Source: Oligoflexia bacterium
GTDB taxonomy: Bacteria > Bdellovibrionota > UBA1018
Assembly: GCA_903858195.1 (NCBI GenBank)
Contig: CAIOHW010000127.1
Coordinates: 1-7,097 of the forward strand
Direction of reading: 5' to 3'
Length of the DNA: 7,097 nucleotides
This document shows positions 5,211 to 7,097 of this stretch, in pieces. The translations under genes and the position numbers were made by a program. The notes below the pieces were generated by a model. It saw only the letters and a program-made list of their open reading frames with translations. It searched no databases and had not been told where the DNA came from. The number at the start of each line of letters is the position of its first letter. Within the stretch, counting starts at the first letter, position 1.

Positions 5211-7097
5211 ATGCATCCAAAACTTCCCCGCTTCGCCCTGAGCCTGCTCGCGGCCGTCATTGGCGGAGTCGCGGCCGGAGTTGCGGTTGCTGCTCCCCCT
5301 GCGGTGCTTGTTTCGGATTACGGCAAGACCATCTCAATCGTGGAGGTCGAGGGCCTCAAGCGGATCGAGAAGGATGCAGTCCTCGCCAAGATTTCAAATC
5401 AGGCCGGACGGAAGTTCACCGCTGAATCCGTCAAGGCTGACATCCGCGCCCTCTTTGGGATGGGGTTTTTCGAGGATATTTCTGTCTATTCGGAGCCCGC
5501 TGAGCAGGGGGCAGTGTCCGTTCATGTGGTGGTCAAGGAACTCCCTGTGATCGCCGAGATCGACTTCGTCGGCAATGAGCAGATCAAGACCGAGGACCTT
5601 CGCGAGGTGATCAAGCTCAAGGAATGGGCGATCCTCGACGTGAACAAGGTCAAGCAGGACCTTGCAGCCCTGCAGAAGCATTACGAGGACAAGGGGTATT
5701 ACCTCGCGCGCATTTCGCACTCGGTGGTGCCGATCAAGGGGGACGAGGTCAAGCTTGTGTTCCGGGTCGAGGATTTCGACAAGATCGAGATCAAGCGGAT
5801 CACGTTTTTGAATAACAAGCGTTTCACTGACCGCGAGCTCAAGAACGTGCTGCAAGAGACCCGCGAAGGCGGCACTTTTTCGGGCGGATCGGCGAGCACC
5901 TTCAAGGAAACCGGATTCAAGCAGGATCTCCAGCGCCTGACTTACTGGTACCTCGAGCACGGTTACATCAAGTTCAAGCATGAGAGCCCGGTGGTGACCG
6001 TCAGCGAGGACAAACGCTGGCTCTACATCTCGATCTACGTCGATGAGGGCCAAAAGTTCTCGATGGGCTCAACCGATTTTTCGGGTGACCTGTTGTTTGA
6101 AAAGTCGGAGCTCTCGGGGGGGCTTGGTCAGCTTCCGGGAGAAACCTTCAGCATCTCCAAGCGCAACGCGGACATCCAGTACCTGACCGAGAAGTACCAG
6201 GACCTCGGCTATGCGTTCGTAAACGTCATTCCGCGCATGGCGCTCAACGATGACACACGAACGGTCGATATCGACTACTCGTTCGAAAAGGGCAGTCTCG
6301 TTTATTTTGGCGACATCAATGTCCGGGGCAATACCAAGACCCACGACAAGGTGATTCGCCGCGAGCTCAGGATCTCCGAGGGCGAGCTTTATAGCGGGTC
6401 TCGACTTCGCATCTCGCGTGAGCGTGTCGAAAGGTTGGGCTTTTTTGCACCGGGCGAAGTCCTTTTCAATTCGCAGCCTCGCAGGGACCAGGCGGATGTG
6501 CTCGATATCGATATTGAGATCAAGGAGCGCTCCACCGGAACCATCACGCTCGGAGCGGGCTACGGTACGGTTCAGAAGTTCTTCTTTACGACCCAGATTT
6601 CCGAGATCAACCTCGCGGGTCGAGGTCAGTCGATCAGTCTTTCGGCAAACTATTCGGCCGACCGGATCACGCGAAGCCTGAACCTCGGCTTCACCGATCC
6701 GTACGCCTTTGACACCCTTTGGTCGGCGGGCTTCGATCTTTTTGCGATCAACTTTCCGATCCCTAATCGATATCTCACTCGCAAGCTGGGTTTTGACGTG
6801 CGAGCGGGACATCCGCTGGGCGATTACACGAACTTCTTCGTGACGTACAAAAACGAAGGCCTCCAGATCACGCGGGTGCAGGACCCCGAGATCGACACCT
6901 CTACCGACCAGGGCGTGCTTTCGAGCGTGGTCTTCTCGGTGGTTCGCGATCTTCGAAACAACCGCTTCGAGACCACGGCGGGCAACTACCAGAGCGCCTC
7001 GCTAGAGACAGCGGGTGTGGCGGGGCTCGGTGGTGACAAGCAATTCTTCAAGGTGGGCCTGAACACTCGGTACTATAGGCGGTTGGTAGGCGATCTG
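5211..7097 (+). CDS. bamA: Outer-membrane protein assembly factor BamA (3' end beyond window)
   Basis: BamA is the central barrel of the BAM complex that folds and inserts beta-barrel proteins into the outer membrane. The frame is open for 629 codons to the window edge. A signal peptide spans about residues 1-28 (basic start, hydrophobic ALSLLAAVIGG, likely cleavage after an Ala near 27-28). Five POTRA domains follow: about 41-110 (IVEVEGLKRI), 112-188 (IAEIDFVGNEQI), 192-280 (IKRITFLNNKRFTDREL, with the usual Gly/Ser-rich loop near 220-232), 282-360, and 363-438 (YFGDINVRGNTKTHDKVIRR). The barrel begins near 442 with GTITLGAGYGTVQ, followed by LAGRGQSISLSANYS and FTDPYAF. RDLRNNRFETTAG and a later LGGD are typical of the middle strands. 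The last strands and the conserved VRGF loop lie past the edge. The ATG at 5211 directly precedes the signal peptide, but its ribosome site is weak; GTG 5193 would add six residues. No internal stop or frameshift is seen. Confidence 0.96.
   Translation, partial: MHPKLPRFALSLLAAVIGGVAAGVAVAAPPAVLVSDYGKTISIVEVEGLKRIEKDAVLAKISNQAGRKFTAESVKADIRALFGMGFFEDISVYSEPAEQGAVSVHVVVKELPVIAEIDFVGNEQIKTEDLREVIKLKEWAILDVNKVKQDLAALQKHYEDKGYYLARISHSVVPIKGDEVKLVFRVEDFDKIEIKRITFLNNKRFTDRELKNVLQETREGGTFSGGSASTFKETGFKQDLQRLTYWYLEHGYIKFKHESPVVTVSEDKRWLYISIYVDEGQKFSMGSTDFSGDLLFEKSELSGGLGQLPGETFSISKRNADIQYLTEKYQDLGYAFVNVIPRMALNDDTRTVDIDYSFEKGSLVYFGDINVRGNTKTHDKVIRRELRISEGELYSGSRLRISRERVERLGFFAPGEVLFNSQPRRDQADVLDIDIEIKERSTGTITLGAGYGTVQKFFFTTQISEINLAGRGQSISLSANYSADRITRSLNLGFTDPYAFDTLWSAGFDLFAINFPIPNRYLTRKLGFDVRAGHPLGDYTNFFVTYKNEGLQITRVQDPEIDTSTDQGVLSSVVFSVVRDLRNNRFETTAGNYQSASLETAGVAGLGGDKQFFKVGLNTRYYRRLVGDL

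Noticed and set aside
5394..6053. Minus-strand open frame of 219 aa opposite the first BamA POTRA domains.
   Set aside because: Its low-complexity Leu/Asp/Val-rich composition is typical of an antisense shadow, and the + strand carries conserved POTRA wording throughout.
6069..6812. Minus-strand open frame of 247 aa opposite bamA.
   Set aside because: It is antisense to the POTRA4, POTRA5 and early barrel regions, which are clearly coding on the + strand; no domain is recognisable in the antisense product.
1..7097. A mobile element, defence system, CRISPR array or other accessory island.
   Set aside because: No transposase, integrase, direct-repeat array, toxin-antitoxin pair or nuclease/helicase genes are visible; gene content and codon use look like core chromosome throughout.

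Overview
This is an ordinary, densely packed chromosomal segment of a Gram-negative bacterium. It is GC-rich (about 60 % by eye, not computed), and all supported genes are on the + strand. The outer-membrane genes (a Lol lipoprotein exporter and BamA) require a diderm envelope. The order lysS - lolC/E - lolD - bamA, together with the BamA POTRA wording, matches what I remember of Deltaproteobacteria in the broad sense, especially Bdellovibrionota. That assignment is inference from memory, not a search result.

Region 1 (1-708) holds the C-terminal half of a rhomboid-type intramembrane serine protease. Its frame is closed by a stop at 4-6, so the first half of the fold is missing or out of frame. 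A 54-bp spacer follows, packed with overlapping inverted repeats and a candidate promoter. Then comes a small cytoplasmic protein of unknown function (64 or 57 aa).

Region 2 (726-3235) holds two complete housekeeping genes: trxB (thioredoxin reductase) and lysS (class II lysyl-tRNA synthetase).

Region 3 (3241-7097) is an envelope-biogenesis block. A LolC/LolE-family permease starts 5 nt after lysS. lolD overlaps its end by 8 nt, and a 52-bp spacer with a perfect hairpin leads into bamA, which runs off the right edge after 629 codons. LolC/E plus LolD extract lipoproteins from the inner membrane for delivery to the outer membrane, and BamA inserts beta-barrel proteins there, so the three genes serve one pathway. 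Tight spacing from lysS to lolD suggests co-transcription.

I found no mobile element, CRISPR array, rRNA or tRNA, and no gene-sized non-coding stretch; the longest gap between genes is 54 bp. I do not see a previously undescribed system. The points most worth a second look are the broken or truncated rhomboid gene with its G9 tract, the mutually exclusive hairpins at 469-510, the unknown small protein, an unusual residue after the LolD Walker B glutamate, and the bamA leader hairpin.
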